Under the pieces are notes generated by a model, which was given only the letters and a program-made list of their open reading frames with translations, had not been told where the DNA came from and ran no database searches. Shown here in pieces: positions 1 through 8,834 of a stretch of DNA of 64,000 nt (its first letter is position 1; each line of letters begins with the position of its first letter). Both the position numbers and the translations under genes were made by a program. This DNA is from an uncultured Clostridium sp. (lineage in GTDB: Bacteria > Bacillota > Clostridia > Clostridiales > Clostridiaceae). The DNA is taken from NCBI RefSeq assembly GCF_947039605.1, contig NZ_CAMQZG010000011.1:18518-82517 (forward strand). The letters run 5' to 3'.

Positions 1-120
1 ATCAGTACTTTTGCATCTATTACTAATAATAACTACAATTTCCTAATGCCATCACTTATACTTATTCTCATAAGTTTTATATTTTTATTTATTTTAAATC
101 TAAAAAACAAATCATATTAA
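1..120 (+). CDS. C-terminal end of a membrane protein, probably sporulation protein YlbJ (partial)
   Basis: Frame 1 is open from the window edge to a TAA at 118-120 and gives 39 residues: a polar stretch, then a strongly hydrophobic segment (about residues 15-34), then a short Lys/Asn-rich tail. This looks like the last membrane helix and cytoplasmic tail of an integral membrane protein. In many Firmicutes ylbJ lies next to coaD, and here the fragment converges on the coaD side of the window, so YlbJ is the best guess. The family call rests on context only. Its stop overlaps the stop of the minus-strand gene that follows. Confidence 0.45.
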   Translation: MSTFASITNNNYNFLMPSLILILISFIFLFILNLKNKSY

Positions 121-668
121 ACTAATGGAGCTTCTAGCTCCTTTGCATTTTCTTTTATAATTTGTGTTGTAGCCTTCATATCACTTGTAAACTTCTCTGC
201 AAAATCTTCCATATCAGTTTTCATATGTTCTAAAAGTGTTGAAGTCATATTTTCAATCTGATTCTCTAACGCACCTAAAACATCATTTGCATACTCTCTA
301 GCATATATTCTTATTTGTCTTGCCTCTTCATTTGCCTTAGCTTTTATAACCTCAGCTCTTTTATTAGCATCTCTTACAATATCATGGTTTTGTATTTGAT
401 TTTCAATAATATCCATACTTTCTCTTTTAGCACTATTAAGTCTAACTTCTGCTTCTTTTAGCATATTATTTTTATTTTCAATTACCCATTTTGCCTTCTT
501 AACTTCATCAGGATACATATTAATTATTTCATCAAGTCTATCTAGAAGCTCTTTTTTATCAACCATAACTTTTCCTGATATAGGTACTTTTGTACCTCTC
601 TCAACCATTTGATAAACTATTTCTACTAATTCTAGAGTTTCAAATCTTTCTAAGTCTTCATTCCTCAT
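117..668 (-). CDS. Conserved coiled-coil protein of unknown function (often annotated 'ATPase')
   Basis: This is a 183-residue, highly charged, mostly helical protein with no membrane segment or signal peptide. Residues about 45-125 are rich in Lys, Glu, Ala and Asn with coiled-coil spacing, resembling DivIVA-like or ATP synthase b-like helices. No Walker A motif is visible, so the common 'ATPase' label is not supported here. It lies 12 bases after coaD on the same strand with its own purine-rich RBS, so it is probably the last gene of the rsmD-coaD transcript. I do not assign a function. Confidence 0.75.
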   Translation of the reverse strand: MRNEDLERFETLELVEIVYQMVERGTKVPISGKVMVDKKELLDRLDEIINMYPDEVKKAKWVIENKNNMLKEAEVRLNSAKRESMDIIENQIQNHDIVRDANKRAEVIKAKANEEARQIRIYAREYANDVLGALENQIENMTSTLLEHMKTDMEDFAEKFTSDMKATTQIIKENAKELEAPLV

Positions 669-680
669 CTTTATTCCCCC

Positions 681-1163
681 TTAAACCATACCCATTTTAT
701 TTAACATTTTTTCTTCAACAACTTTAGGAACCATTTTATTTATATTTCCATTAAACTTCATAATTTGTTTTACTGCTGATGAGCTTACCTGTGCATAGTT
801 TGAATTTGATACAAGATACATAGTCTCTGCAGATTCATCTAACATTTTATTAAGCAAATCCATTTGCATCTCATACTCAAAATCAGTAGAATTTCTAAGG
901 CCTTTTAAAATAACCGGATTACCTTTAATTTTAACAAGTTCTACTAGTAACCCCAAAAAGCTTATCACCTCTATATTATCGTAATCTTTTGTTACTTCCT
1001 TTAACATGCAAACCCTCTCATCAACTGTAAATAACCCTTTTTTATCTACATTAACAAGAATAGCTACAGTTACTTTATCAAATATTTTTGCACCTCGAAA
1101 TATTATATCAAGATGTCCATTTGTAACTGGATCAAAGCTCCCTGGATAAATAGCTTCCCTCAT
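681..1163 (-). CDS. coaD: Phosphopantetheine adenylyltransferase
   Basis: CoaD transfers AMP from ATP to 4'-phosphopantetheine, giving dephospho-CoA, the fourth step of CoA synthesis. The 160-residue length is normal. The N-terminus has the nucleotidyltransferase signature GSFDPVTNGHLDII with the TxGH motif, and the C-terminal half has the VSSSAVKQI stretch typical of the family. An AGGAGG lies 8-9 bases before the ATG. It follows rsmD closely, the same pairing as in Bacillus. coaBC of the same pathway is also in this window, near 19 kb. Confidence 0.96.
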   Translation of the reverse strand: MREAIYPGSFDPVTNGHLDIIFRGAKIFDKVTVAILVNVDKKGLFTVDERVCMLKEVTKDYDNIEVISFLGLLVELVKIKGNPVILKGLRNSTDFEYEMQMDLLNKMLDESAETMYLVSNSNYAQVSSSAVKQIMKFNGNINKMVPKVVEEKMLNKMGMV

Positions 1164-1178
1164 TTTAAATTAAACCTC

Positions 1179-1733
1179 CTAGTTTTCTATTTTATATAAA
1201 TTAACTATTGTATTCCCATATTTTTTACTTCTAAATAATCTTATATGCTCTGAACCTTCATATATATCTTCAGTTGCATCTATCTTACTTACTATAATTC
1301 CATCTTCATGTAACATATTATTCTCATCAATAATTTTCATAGCCTCAGGAATTAAGTCCATTAAATATGGTGGGTCAATAAATACTAAATCAAATACTTT
1401 TCCTTTTGCATTTAATGATTTTAATGCCACATATGCATCCATATTTAATGATGTACATGTATCTTCAAATTTTAAGTTTTCTATATTCTTCTTTAAAAGA
1501 GGATATGTAATTGGACTTTTATCTACTAAATAACATTCTTTAGCCCCTCTACTTGCTGCTTCTAACCCTAAGCTTCCCGTCCCTGCAAATACATCAACTA
1601 CAACTGCATCTGGAATATACCCTTGTATTATATTAAATATTGCTTCTTTTATTCTATCAAGTGTTGGTCTTGTTTCCATTGTTGCAGGTGAAAGTATATT
1701 TCTACCTCTTGCTTTACCAGAAATTATTCTCAT
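1179..1733 (-). CDS. rsmD: 16S rRNA (guanine-966-N2)-methyltransferase
   Basis: RsmD methylates G966 (E. coli numbering) of 16S rRNA using S-adenosylmethionine. The 184-residue product starts with the family signature MRIISGKARGR, has the SAM-binding VDVFAGTGSLGLEAASRGA loop, and has the catalytic N6/N2-type motif DPPYL. It is followed at 15 bases by coaD, a common pairing. It lies downstream of recG after about 70 bases of AT-rich spacer. Nothing in it is unusual. Confidence 0.95.
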   Translation of the reverse strand: MRIISGKARGRNILSPATMETRPTLDRIKEAIFNIIQGYIPDAVVVDVFAGTGSLGLEAASRGAKECYLVDKSPITYPLLKKNIENLKFEDTCTSLNMDAYVALKSLNAKGKVFDLVFIDPPYLMDLIPEAMKIIDENNMLHEDGIIVSKIDATEDIYEGSEHIRLFRSKKYGNTIVNLYKIEN

Positions 1734-1804
1734 TTGATTGCCTCCTTAGTTTTTATCATTAAATTACATTTTACCATAATTGTATATACTCATACAATTT
1801 AAAC

Positions 1805-3838
1805 TTAGTTAAAACATATATAAGTTCTACTTCTTTCGAGATTTTTTGATACCTCATCACATATTTTTCTATTAACCGGACTATCTTCTGACACAATCTT
1901 CTTTGCTTCTGCATTTGCACACTTTAAGATTTTTATATCAAGTGCTATATCTGAAAGTATAAACTCTTCATCCCCATGCTGTCTCATTCCAAACATTTCA
2001 CCAGCACCCCTAAGTTTTAAATCTTCTTCTGATATATAAAAACCATCATTACTTTCTGTCATAATTTCCATTCTTCTCTTAGTCATTTCGCTTTTTGTAT
2101 TAGCTACTAGAACACAATATGACTTATGTTCACCTCTACCAACCCTACCTCTTAATTGATGGAGCTGTGCAAGTCCAAATCTTTCAGCATTTTCTATCAT
2201 CATAACCGTTGCATTAGGAACATTTACCCCAACCTCTATTACAGTTGTTGATACAATAAGTTTAGTTTCATTAGCTTTGAATCTATTAATAACATCTTCT
2301 TTTTCTTTAGGCTTCATTTTTCCATGTAAAATCTCTATATCTACATTTGCAAAAATATCAGACTTAAGTTCATCATAAACCTGTTCTACTGAATTAAGCT
2401 CTAATTTTTCATTTTCTTCTATAAGTGGTGAAACTATATACACCTGTCTACCTTGTGCTACCTGCTCATATGCAAATTTATAAGCTTTTTGTCTTTGCTT
2501 TGTATCTATAAGTATTGTATCTATAGGTTTTCTTCCTGGTGGCATCTCATCAATTATAGATATATCTAAATCTGAATATAAATAAAGAGATAATGTTCTA
2601 GGAATGGGTGTTGCTGTCATAACTAGGGTATCTGCCATTTTATTTTTATTAACAAGTTTGCTTCTTTGCTCAACTCCAAACCTATGTTGTTCATCAGTTA
2701 CCACAAACCCCATATTAGTAAATTCCACATCTTCCTGTATAAGTGCATGAGTTCCTATAACAAGAAGAGGTTCACCTGATTTTATTCTCTCTTTTATCCT
2801 TAACTTTTCTTTTGCCTTTGTACTTCCTGTTAAAAGCTCTATCTCTACTCCAAAAGGCCCTAAAAACTTCTCTGCTTCCTTTTTATGTTGTAGTGCTAGT
2901 ATTTCTGTTGGTGCCATAAGAGCAGTCTGATATCCATTCTTATACGCATTAAAGAGTGCTATTAATGCAACTAAAGTTTTCCCACTTCCAACATCACCTT
3001 GCACAAGTCTATTCATAGGCACAATACTTTTTTGATCAAGTAAAATTTCTCTAACCGTTCTTGATTGTGCACCTGTAAGTGGAAATGGTAAACTTTCCTT
3101 AAATCTTAAAAGTTCTTCTGACATTTTAAACACAATCCCATTAGACTTTTCTTTTATATGCTTTCTCATCATTATAATCTTCATAGAGTATGTAAATAAT
3201 TCTTGATATTTAAGTCTTGTGATAGAATCACTAAGACTTTGTCTATCTAATGGGAAATGTATATTTCTAATAGCTTTATCAAGTGAACATAACTTATACT
3301 TCTCTATCATATAATCTGGCAAATTATCATTTATAAAAATTTCTGCAAGAATATTATTTATAAGTTTTACTAAAACCTTATTATTCAAATCTCCCTTTAA
3401 AGGATAGATTGGAATTATCTCACTCTTTTTAGCCTCAACACAAGCAATAATAGGATTCATAATTTCCATCCTATTACCTTTTTTCTTAAAAGTCCCCATA
3501 AGATTGTAGTCTTCCCCTACAGCAAAACTTTTTATTACATATGGCTGATTAAACCACTTAGCTGCAACTTTTATTCCACCATGCATAAATTGAATACTAG
3601 TAAGCCTTTTACCCGTTCTAGTTCTTATGGTCCCCTCACAAGCTATCATTTTACATAAAAGCACTGCCTTTTCCTTTTCAAAATCAGTATTCAAATCAAG
3701 TTCACTATTTACAAAGTCATAATCTCTTGGAAAATATAATAATAAATCTAATATTGTAAATATCCCACATCTATTTAATTTCTCCTGTAGCTTTGGTCCT
3801 ACTCCTTTTATAGTTGATATCTCGTTATAAATATTCAT
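1805..3838 (-). CDS. recG: ATP-dependent DNA helicase RecG
   Basis: RecG reverses stalled replication forks and unwinds branched DNA such as Holliday junctions and R-loops. The 677-residue product has an N-terminal wedge/OB domain (about 1-230), a Walker A GDVGSGKT, a DEQH box, the TATPIPRT motif III region, and a C-terminal helicase half with QLRGRVGRG. The C-terminus is complete. It is separated from upstream fakA by a strong palindromic terminator, so it likely has its own promoter or depends on read-through. Confidence 0.97.
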   Translation of the reverse strand: MNIYNEISTIKGVGPKLQEKLNRCGIFTILDLLLYFPRDYDFVNSELDLNTDFEKEKAVLLCKMIACEGTIRTRTGKRLTSIQFMHGGIKVAAKWFNQPYVIKSFAVGEDYNLMGTFKKKGNRMEIMNPIIACVEAKKSEIIPIYPLKGDLNNKVLVKLINNILAEIFINDNLPDYMIEKYKLCSLDKAIRNIHFPLDRQSLSDSITRLKYQELFTYSMKIIMMRKHIKEKSNGIVFKMSEELLRFKESLPFPLTGAQSRTVREILLDQKSIVPMNRLVQGDVGSGKTLVALIALFNAYKNGYQTALMAPTEILALQHKKEAEKFLGPFGVEIELLTGSTKAKEKLRIKERIKSGEPLLVIGTHALIQEDVEFTNMGFVVTDEQHRFGVEQRSKLVNKNKMADTLVMTATPIPRTLSLYLYSDLDISIIDEMPPGRKPIDTILIDTKQRQKAYKFAYEQVAQGRQVYIVSPLIEENEKLELNSVEQVYDELKSDIFANVDIEILHGKMKPKEKEDVINRFKANETKLIVSTTVIEVGVNVPNATVMMIENAERFGLAQLHQLRGRVGRGEHKSYCVLVANTKSEMTKRRMEIMTESNDGFYISEEDLKLRGAGEMFGMRQHGDEEFILSDIALDIKILKCANAEAKKIVSEDSPVNRKICDEVSKNLERSRTYICFN

Positions 3839-3860
3839 TCTTATTTCTCCTTTTCTATAA

Positions 3861-3890
3861 AAAAAGAAGCGACATAAGTCGCTTCTTTTT
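3861..3890 (-). terminator. Intrinsic terminator after fakA (palindromic, could act both ways)
   Basis: A perfect 13-bp stem AAAAAGAAGCGAC / GTCGCTTCTTTTT closes an ATAA loop. A T-run follows on the minus strand. The last bases of the hairpin touch the fakA stop codon. It separates fakA from recG. Confidence 0.85.
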
Positions 3891-5535
3891 ATTCTACTGC
3901 TATTATGAAGTAGTATAATGGTTGATTTCCTTTATAACATTGTATATCGAAATCTTCATATTTTTCTTCTAAAGTAGCAACTAACTCTTCTACTTTAGCC
4001 TCATCACAATCTTTTCCATAGAATATTGTAATAAGTTCTGAATCTTCATCTGTCATGTTATCAATTAATGTACTTGCAACACCATAAGCTGAATCTCCAA
4101 CTTCTTTAATCTTACCTTCGATAAGACCAAGAATATTTCCTTCTTTAATCTCTATTCCATCCATTTCAGTATCCCTTACTGCGTAAGTAACTGACGCTGA
4201 CTTAACATTTGACATAGCTTCTTTTAAAGCTTTTTCATTTGCATCTACATCAGCATGTGGATTAAACATTGTTATACCTGTAATTCCCTGAGGAACTGTA
4301 GTTGTTGGTATAACTCTTATATCTTTATCTGAAATTTCAGCTGCTTGATTTGCAGCCATTATAATATTCTTGTTATTTGGAAGTATAAATATATGCTCTG
4401 CATTTATCTTTTCAATAGCATCAACTATATCCTGAGTACTTGGATTCATAGTTTGACCACCTTCTATTATGTAGTCAACACCAAGGTCTCTAAATATATC
4501 AGTCATTCCTGATCCCATAGCAACAGACACAAAACCAAACTCTTTCGCTTCTGCAACTTCTTCTACTTTAGCTACTGCTATTGTAGAAGCACCTGTCATA
4601 CCAAGAATTTCTCTGTGTTCTTCTTTCATATTATCTATTTTTATATTAGATAACTCACCTATTTGAACCGCCATTGATAAAACTCTTCCTGGGTCATTTG
4701 TGTGTATATGAGTCTTTATAACATCCTCATATCCAACAACTATCATTGAATCACCAAGTGCTTCAATGCTAGCTTTAAAAGCTTCTGCTTTTTTATCATC
4801 TCCAAGAATTATAAACTCAGTACAATATGCGAATTTTATATCATCCTCACTAATTGATTCTTGAGCTAAGCTTGCAGCTGGACCTCCATTAACACTAACA
4901 AGTGCTACCTCTTCAACTTTAAGATTATTTCTTAAAGCTTCAAGCATACCTTCTAATATTATTAAAAGACCCATTCCACCTGAATCTACCACACCTGCTT
5001 TTTTAAGTGCTGGAAGCATTTCTGGTGTTTTATCAAGCACTATTTTACACTCTCTTGTCACTTCAACAAGTAATGATTTTACATCAGTTGTAGTTGTAAC
5101 TCCAGCTATTTCACCTGCAGCTCTTATAATTGTAAGTATAGTACCTTCTGTCGGTCTCATAACAGCTTTATAAGCTGATTTAGCACCTTCTTCTAATGCT
5201 CTAACAAAATCAGTAACTCCAGCCTCTTCAACCCCCTCAAACCCATTAGACATTCCTCTTAAGATTTGTGAAAGAATAACTCCTGAATTACCTCTTGCGC
5301 CCATAAGTGCACCCTTAGCAAGTTTTTTTGAAACATCTGCAATACTACCATTTCTATTAGCTGCTATTTCTTTAGCTGCTGCCTTAAATGTCATTGACAT
5401 ATTTGTTCCTGTATCCCCATCTGGTACTGGGAATACATTTAGTGAGTTAACATATTCGCTCTGTGATTCTAAACTATTTGATGCATTTTGCACCATAGCG
5501 TAAAATTGTTCCCCACTTATTTTATTATATTTCAT
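3889..5535 (-). CDS. fakA: Fatty acid kinase catalytic subunit (DAK2 domain, YloV family)
   Basis: FakA phosphorylates fatty acids held by FakB proteins to acyl-phosphates for phospholipid synthesis. No fakB is seen in this window. The 548-residue product has the N-terminal DAK2 domain with FPVPDGDTGTNMS and GARGNSGVILSQ, which bind ATP and Mg. The middle and C-terminal FakA domains carry the ETHIHTND-like motif (here KTHIHTNDPG). It lies 13 bases after the Asp23-family gene, as in many Firmicutes. An older family name is 'dihydroxyacetone kinase-like'. Confidence 0.94.
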   Translation of the reverse strand: MKYNKISGEQFYAMVQNASNSLESQSEYVNSLNVFPVPDGDTGTNMSMTFKAAAKEIAANRNGSIADVSKKLAKGALMGARGNSGVILSQILRGMSNGFEGVEEAGVTDFVRALEEGAKSAYKAVMRPTEGTILTIIRAAGEIAGVTTTTDVKSLLVEVTRECKIVLDKTPEMLPALKKAGVVDSGGMGLLIILEGMLEALRNNLKVEEVALVSVNGGPAASLAQESISEDDIKFAYCTEFIILGDDKKAEAFKASIEALGDSMIVVGYEDVIKTHIHTNDPGRVLSMAVQIGELSNIKIDNMKEEHREILGMTGASTIAVAKVEEVAEAKEFGFVSVAMGSGMTDIFRDLGVDYIIEGGQTMNPSTQDIVDAIEKINAEHIFILPNNKNIIMAANQAAEISDKDIRVIPTTTVPQGITGITMFNPHADVDANEKALKEAMSNVKSASVTYAVRDTEMDGIEIKEGNILGLIEGKIKEVGDSAYGVASTLIDNMTDEDSELITIFYGKDCDEAKVEELVATLEEKYEDFDIQCYKGNQPLYYFIIAVE

Positions 5536-5548
5536 TATGATTTACCTC

Positions 5549-5896
5549 CTAGACTCTGACCGCCTGAACATTTACTGTTATAGCTGATACCTTTAAGCCA
5601 GTATAATTTTCTACATTATATTTTACTTTTTGAATTATATTATTTGCAATCACTGATATTTTTGTGCCATATTCAACCATTATAAAAAGTTCTATAGCTA
5701 GTTTATCATCTTTATGCGTTATTTTTACACCTTTTGAAAGGTTCTCTATTTTCATTAATTCCCAAAGTCCCTCTGTGGCACTTTTTGAAACCATCCCAAC
5801 AACTCCATAACATTCCATTGTTGATAAACCTATTATTTTTGATAATACATCATCTGCATAGGCTACTTGCCCTTGCTCATTTGAATATCCAATCAT
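5549..5896 (-). CDS. Asp23/Gls24 family envelope-stress protein (YloU)
   Basis: This is a 115-residue soluble Asp23/Gls24-family protein. The family is linked to cell-envelope or alkaline stress, and YloU is the Bacillus member next to fakA. The visible family pattern is a short alternating beta/alpha fold with VEYGTKISVIANNIIQKVK and a C-terminal VSAITVNVQAV strand. An AGGAGGTGTCATC-type RBS precedes the ATG. It is the first gene of a two-gene unit with fakA, divergent from rpmB. Its molecular activity is not known from sequence. Confidence 0.9.
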   Translation of the reverse strand: MIGYSNEQGQVAYADDVLSKIIGLSTMECYGVVGMVSKSATEGLWELMKIENLSKGVKITHKDDKLAIELFIMVEYGTKISVIANNIIQKVKYNVENYTGLKVSAITVNVQAVRV

Positions 5897-5933
5897 GATG
5901 ACACCTCCTCAACTATTCCATTCCATATAATAT

Positions 5934-5962
5934 ATATTATAATAAATACTTATATTATTCAA
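5934..5962 (-). promoter_or_regulatory. Candidate sigma-A promoter for the asp23-fakA unit
   Basis: On the minus strand TTGAAT is followed 17 bases later by TAATAT; an overlapping TATAAT sits at a 15-base spacing. It lies about 40 bases before the gene. The sequence here is very AT-rich, so chance matches are likely. Confidence 0.4.
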
Positions 5963-6036
5963 GATTTATTATTTATTATTAAGTTTACCTATATTATAGA
6001 AGAATACAAGTTTTTTTTAATAATTTTATATTTTAC

Positions 6037-6066
6037 TTGCAACATTTAATATATTTATGCTAAAAT
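6037..6066 (+). promoter_or_regulatory. Promoter for rpmB with extended -10
   Basis: TTGCAA and TAAAAT are separated by 18 bases. A TGC just before the -10 makes an extended -10 element. The start codon follows about 50 bases downstream with an AAGGAGGTG ribosome-binding site. Confidence 0.7.
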
Positions 6067-6116
6067 AGTATTTGTCCTATTGGAGATTTATCTTCATGTA
6101 AAGGAGGTGTTTTATC

Positions 6117-6308
6117 ATGGCAAGAAAGTGCGATATATGTGCTAAAGGTGTTGTGGCAGGTACTCAATACAGTCACTCACACAGACAATCAAAAAGAACT
6201 TGGGCTCCTAACGTTAAGAAAATAAAAGCTATCGTTAAGGGTACACCTAAGACAATAACAGTTTGTACTAGATGTATGAGATCTGGTAAGGTTCAAAGAG
6301 CAGTATAG
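6117..6308 (+). CDS. rpmB: 50S ribosomal protein L28
   Basis: L28 is a structural protein of the large ribosomal subunit. The 63-residue product has the family start MARKCDICAKG and the C-terminal TVCTRCMRSGKV. It keeps two CxxC pairs, so it is the zinc-binding (C+) form rather than the zinc-free paralogue. AAGGAGGTG lies 7 bases before the ATG. It is the only complete plus-strand gene in the window, divergent from asp23-fakA and convergent with spoVM, with strong terminators behind it. Confidence 0.98.
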   Translation: MARKCDICAKGVVAGTQYSHSHRQSKRTWAPNVKKIKAIVKGTPKTITVCTRCMRSGKVQRAV

Positions 6309-6316
6309 TTCTTTGA

Positions 6317-6352
6317 TAAAAATGCAATTGTGAAAGCAATTGCATTTTTTTG
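6317..6352 (+). terminator. Intrinsic terminator of rpmB
   Basis: A 13-bp stem AAAAATGCAATTG / CAATTGCATTTTT closes a TGAAAG loop and runs into seven T residues on the plus strand, 9 bases after the rpmB stop. Confidence 0.9.
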
Positions 6353-6370
6353 TTTTAAAGACAAAAAAAT

Positions 6371-6404
6371 AAGGCTAGCAGTTATAATTTTAACTGCTAG
6401 CCTT
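6371..6404 (-). terminator. Intrinsic terminator of the stp-to-spoVM gene run, facing rpmB
   Basis: A perfect 14-bp stem AAGGCTAGCAGTTA / TAACTGCTAGCCTT has a 6-base loop. On the minus strand it is followed by ATTTTTTT. It lies 16 bases after the spoVM stop and could also back up the rpmB terminator from the other side. Confidence 0.88.
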
Positions 6405-6420
6405 TTAATATGTATCCATA

Positions 6421-6492
6421 TTAATTATTTTTGAACACTTTTTTTATTATCTTACCTAAGAATCTTGGTAATTTTATTACTGTAATCTTCAC
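6421..6492 (-). CDS. spoVM: Stage V sporulation protein SpoVM (23 residues)
   Basis: This gene is too short for the ORF track. From a GTG start it reads MKITVIKLPRFLGKIIKKVFKNN and stops with TAA. Bacillus SpoVM (MKFYTIKLPKFLGG...) matches through the IKLPxFLG core, including Pro9, which in Bacillus matters for sensing membrane curvature. It is an amphipathic helix that binds the convex forespore membrane and anchors SpoIVA, also encoded here, for coat assembly. The position between thiN and rpmB is the same as in Bacillus. A GGTGAT sequence lies 7-8 bases before the GTG. A strong terminator follows. Confidence 0.9.
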   Translation of the reverse strand: MKITVIKLPRFLGKIIKKVFKNN

Positions 6493-6554
6493 TTACTCAT
6501 CACCTACTATAATTAAACTTATTATATATTATGCAACAAGTAGTGAAAATGTTC

Positions 6555-7184
6555 CTATTCTTTTGAATATATAACTAATAACTTTCCAGTATCAAATGAA
6601 ACTTCTATATCTCCATCTAAAAATTCATTAGAATTACATAAACTTTCAAATGGTTCTAGCAAATAATTATCCAATGGATATTTTGCATTTTCTATTTTCA
6701 AGTTTTCTACATCACCTGAAAATGCATAAAATGAAACTATATCTCCATATTTCCCTTGAAGATTAAAACTTTTATCTTTTAAAAATACTTTATTATTTCC
6801 ATCTACAATGTAAGCAGATACACCATTTTTTAAACATTTATTTAAAAGACCTATATTTCCAAATAAGTGATCTATTCTCCCCCCAGTCATTCCTAGCATA
6901 ACTATTTCTGTAGCCTTTAATTTAAATGCTAAGTTTACTGCTATATCTGAATCGGTAAAATCTTTTTCACTTGGATATACAAAATTATTTATATCTTTTA
7001 GTTTTACTTTAAACTTTTCACTTATAGAATCAAAATCTCCAACAGCATAATCTGGTGAAATTCCATTTTCTAAAAAGATTTCGGTACCTTTATCTATAGC
7101 TATTGTAACATCACAATAATTTAAATATTCATTTAAAATATCTTTTCTAGGTTTCTCCCCAGCTGCTACCATGAGTATTTTCAT
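6555..7184 (-). CDS. thiN: Thiamine pyrophosphokinase
   Basis: ThiN transfers pyrophosphate from ATP to thiamine to make thiamine diphosphate. The 209-residue product shows the family pattern: IAIDKGTEIFLENGISPDYAVGDFDS near the N-terminus, then PSEKDFTDSDIAVN and MTGGRIDHLFGN, which hold the catalytic and nucleotide-binding residues. The C-terminal beta domain binds thiamine. It follows rpe by two bases and precedes spoVM, so it belongs to the rsgA-rpe-thiN unit. Confidence 0.94.
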   Translation of the reverse strand: MKILMVAAGEKPRKDILNEYLNYCDVTIAIDKGTEIFLENGISPDYAVGDFDSISEKFKVKLKDINNFVYPSEKDFTDSDIAVNLAFKLKATEIVMLGMTGGRIDHLFGNIGLLNKCLKNGVSAYIVDGNNKVFLKDKSFNLQGKYGDIVSFYAFSGDVENLKIENAKYPLDNYLLEPFESLCNSNEFLDGDIEVSFDTGKLLVIYSKE

Positions 7185-7186
7185 AA

Positions 7187-7840
7187 CTACAGACTAGCTC
7201 TTAAATCTTTTATATTTTCTTCTATTTTATCACCTTTAAATACAGCTGACCCTGCAACTATAACATTTGCTCCAGCATCTACAACTGATTTAATATTACT
7301 TGCTCCTACTCCACCATCAACTTGAATTAATATGTTCTGGTTACCTGCTTCAATAGCCATTTTTTTAACTTCTTTAATCTTATCTAAAGAATATTCTATA
7401 AAGCTTTGACCACCAAAACCTGGATTAACAGACATAATCAGAACCATATCAAGTTTTCCAATTACATATTTTAAAACATCCACTGGAGTTGCAGGGTTTA
7501 ATGAAACTCCTGCCTTCATCCCTTTGCTTTGAATATAACTTATAGCTCTATCAAGATGTCTTTCTGCTTCATAATGTATTGTTAATATATCTGCTCCTGC
7601 TTTTGCAAAATCTTCTATATACTTTGATGGTTCTTCTATCATAAGATGGACATCAAATACCATTTTACAATCATTTCTAAGCGCATTCATAACTGGGAAT
7701 CCAAAACTTATGTTAGGAACAAATCTTCCATCCATAACATCTATATGTAAAAACTCTGCTCCTGCATTTTCTACTCTTTTAACCTGATCACCTAAAATTC
7801 TAAAATCTGCTGATAATATTGATGGTGCTATTTTTACCAT
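7187..7840 (-). CDS. rpe: Ribulose-phosphate 3-epimerase
   Basis: Rpe interconverts ribulose 5-phosphate and xylulose 5-phosphate in the pentose phosphate pathway. The 217-residue TIM barrel has the family motifs APSILSADF, HIDVMDGRFVPNIS (metal-binding His and Asp), MSVNPGFGGQSF and VDGGVGASN. The gene starts directly after the rsgA stop, indicating translational coupling. Confidence 0.97.
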   Translation of the reverse strand: MVKIAPSILSADFRILGDQVKRVENAGAEFLHIDVMDGRFVPNISFGFPVMNALRNDCKMVFDVHLMIEEPSKYIEDFAKAGADILTIHYEAERHLDRAISYIQSKGMKAGVSLNPATPVDVLKYVIGKLDMVLIMSVNPGFGGQSFIEYSLDKIKEVKKMAIEAGNQNILIQVDGGVGASNIKSVVDAGANVIVAGSAVFKGDKIEENIKDLRASL

Positions 7841-8704
7841 TTATCTCACTCTCCCATTTAATATTTCTTCTAATCTTTTTATATAAAAATCATATCTTAA
7901 TTTATCTATTTTTCCCTCTTCAAGCTTTTCTTTAATTGCACAATGAGGTTCTTTATAATGATTGCACCCTCTGTACTTACATCCATCTTGATATTTTGTA
8001 AACTCTGGGAAGCAATACTTTAAATCTTCTTTATCCATAAAGCTTAAATCAACAGTTGAAAACCCTGGAGTATCAACAAGGAAACCATCTTCTATTTCTA
8101 TAAGTTCACTATGTCTTGTAGTATGCTTACCTCTTCCTATTTTCAAACTTAGTTCACCTGTTGGCATATGCTCTCTATCAATAAGTGCATTTGACAATGT
8201 AGATTTTCCAGCTCCTGATGGTCCACAAAGTACTGTTATATGACCTTGTATCATTTTTTTAAGTTCTTCTAATCCATTTTGTTCTTTTGCATTTATAAAT
8301 AAAACTTCATATCCTATTGCTTTTATATCATTTGCTATTTTTTCTTTTTCTTCATCTGTACATAAATCTTCTTTATTAAGACATACTATAGCCTCAATAT
8401 CATTATGCTCACAAAGGACTAAAAATCTATTTAATAAATCAAATTGTATATCTGGACTCTTAAGTGCAAATACAACAAATGCTCTAGTTACATTTGAAAC
8501 AGTTGGTCTAATGAGTTCACAGCTACGCTCATGTATATCTTCTATTACACCTTTTCCATTATCAACTTCTATATCGACTAGATCCCCAACCATAGGTTTC
8601 ATACCTTTGTGTCTAAATTTCCCTCTTGCTTTACACTCTATAATTCCGTCAGTAGTTTTAACATAATAAAACCCACCTATACCTTTTATTATTCTTCCTT
8701 CCAT
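7841..8704 (-). CDS. rsgA: Ribosome small subunit-dependent GTPase A
   Basis: RsgA is a circularly permuted GTPase that checks late 30S subunit maturation. The 287-residue protein has an N-terminal OB fold (1-65), then G4 LNKED, G1 [10 protein letters not shown], and the DTPGFS G3 motif in permuted order. A C-terminal zinc knuckle shows C-x4-C-x-H-x5-C ([14 protein letters not shown]). It stands between prkC and rpe; in Bacillus the same gene is a PrkC substrate and neighbour. Confidence 0.96.
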   Translation of the reverse strand: MEGRIIKGIGGFYYVKTTDGIIECKARGKFRHKGMKPMVGDLVDIEVDNGKGVIEDIHERSCELIRPTVSNVTRAFVVFALKSPDIQFDLLNRFLVLCEHNDIEAIVCLNKEDLCTDEEKEKIANDIKAIGYEVLFINAKEQNGLEELKKMIQGHITVLCGPSGAGKSTLSNALIDREHMPTGELSLKIGRGKHTTRHSELIEIEDGFLVDTPGFSTVDLSFMDKEDLKYCFPEFTKYQDGCKYRGCNHYKEPHCAIKEKLEEGKIDKLRYDFYIKRLEEILNGRVR

Positions 8705-8786
8705 AATTCCTCCATTTCTTTTGTTCTATATCTGATTAGTTTTTAAGTTTCTACTCTTATAATAAACAAAACTCTCCCTATAATGC

Positions 8787-8818
8787 AAGAAATCCGAGAA
8801 TTTAATCTCGGATTTCTT
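8787..8818 (-). terminator. Hairpin between prkC and rsgA, possible weak terminator
   Basis: A perfect 13-bp stem AAGAAATCCGAGA / TCTCGGATTTCTT with a 6-base loop starts 17 bases after the prkC stop. It lacks a good T-run on the minus strand, so partial termination or RNA processing is as likely as full termination. Confidence 0.55.
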
Positions 8819-8834
8819 AACTTTATAAAAAAGT

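Noticed and set aside
117-668. ATPase function for the coiled-coil protein
   Set aside because: No Walker A or B motif is visible; the label seems to come from coiled-coil similarity only.
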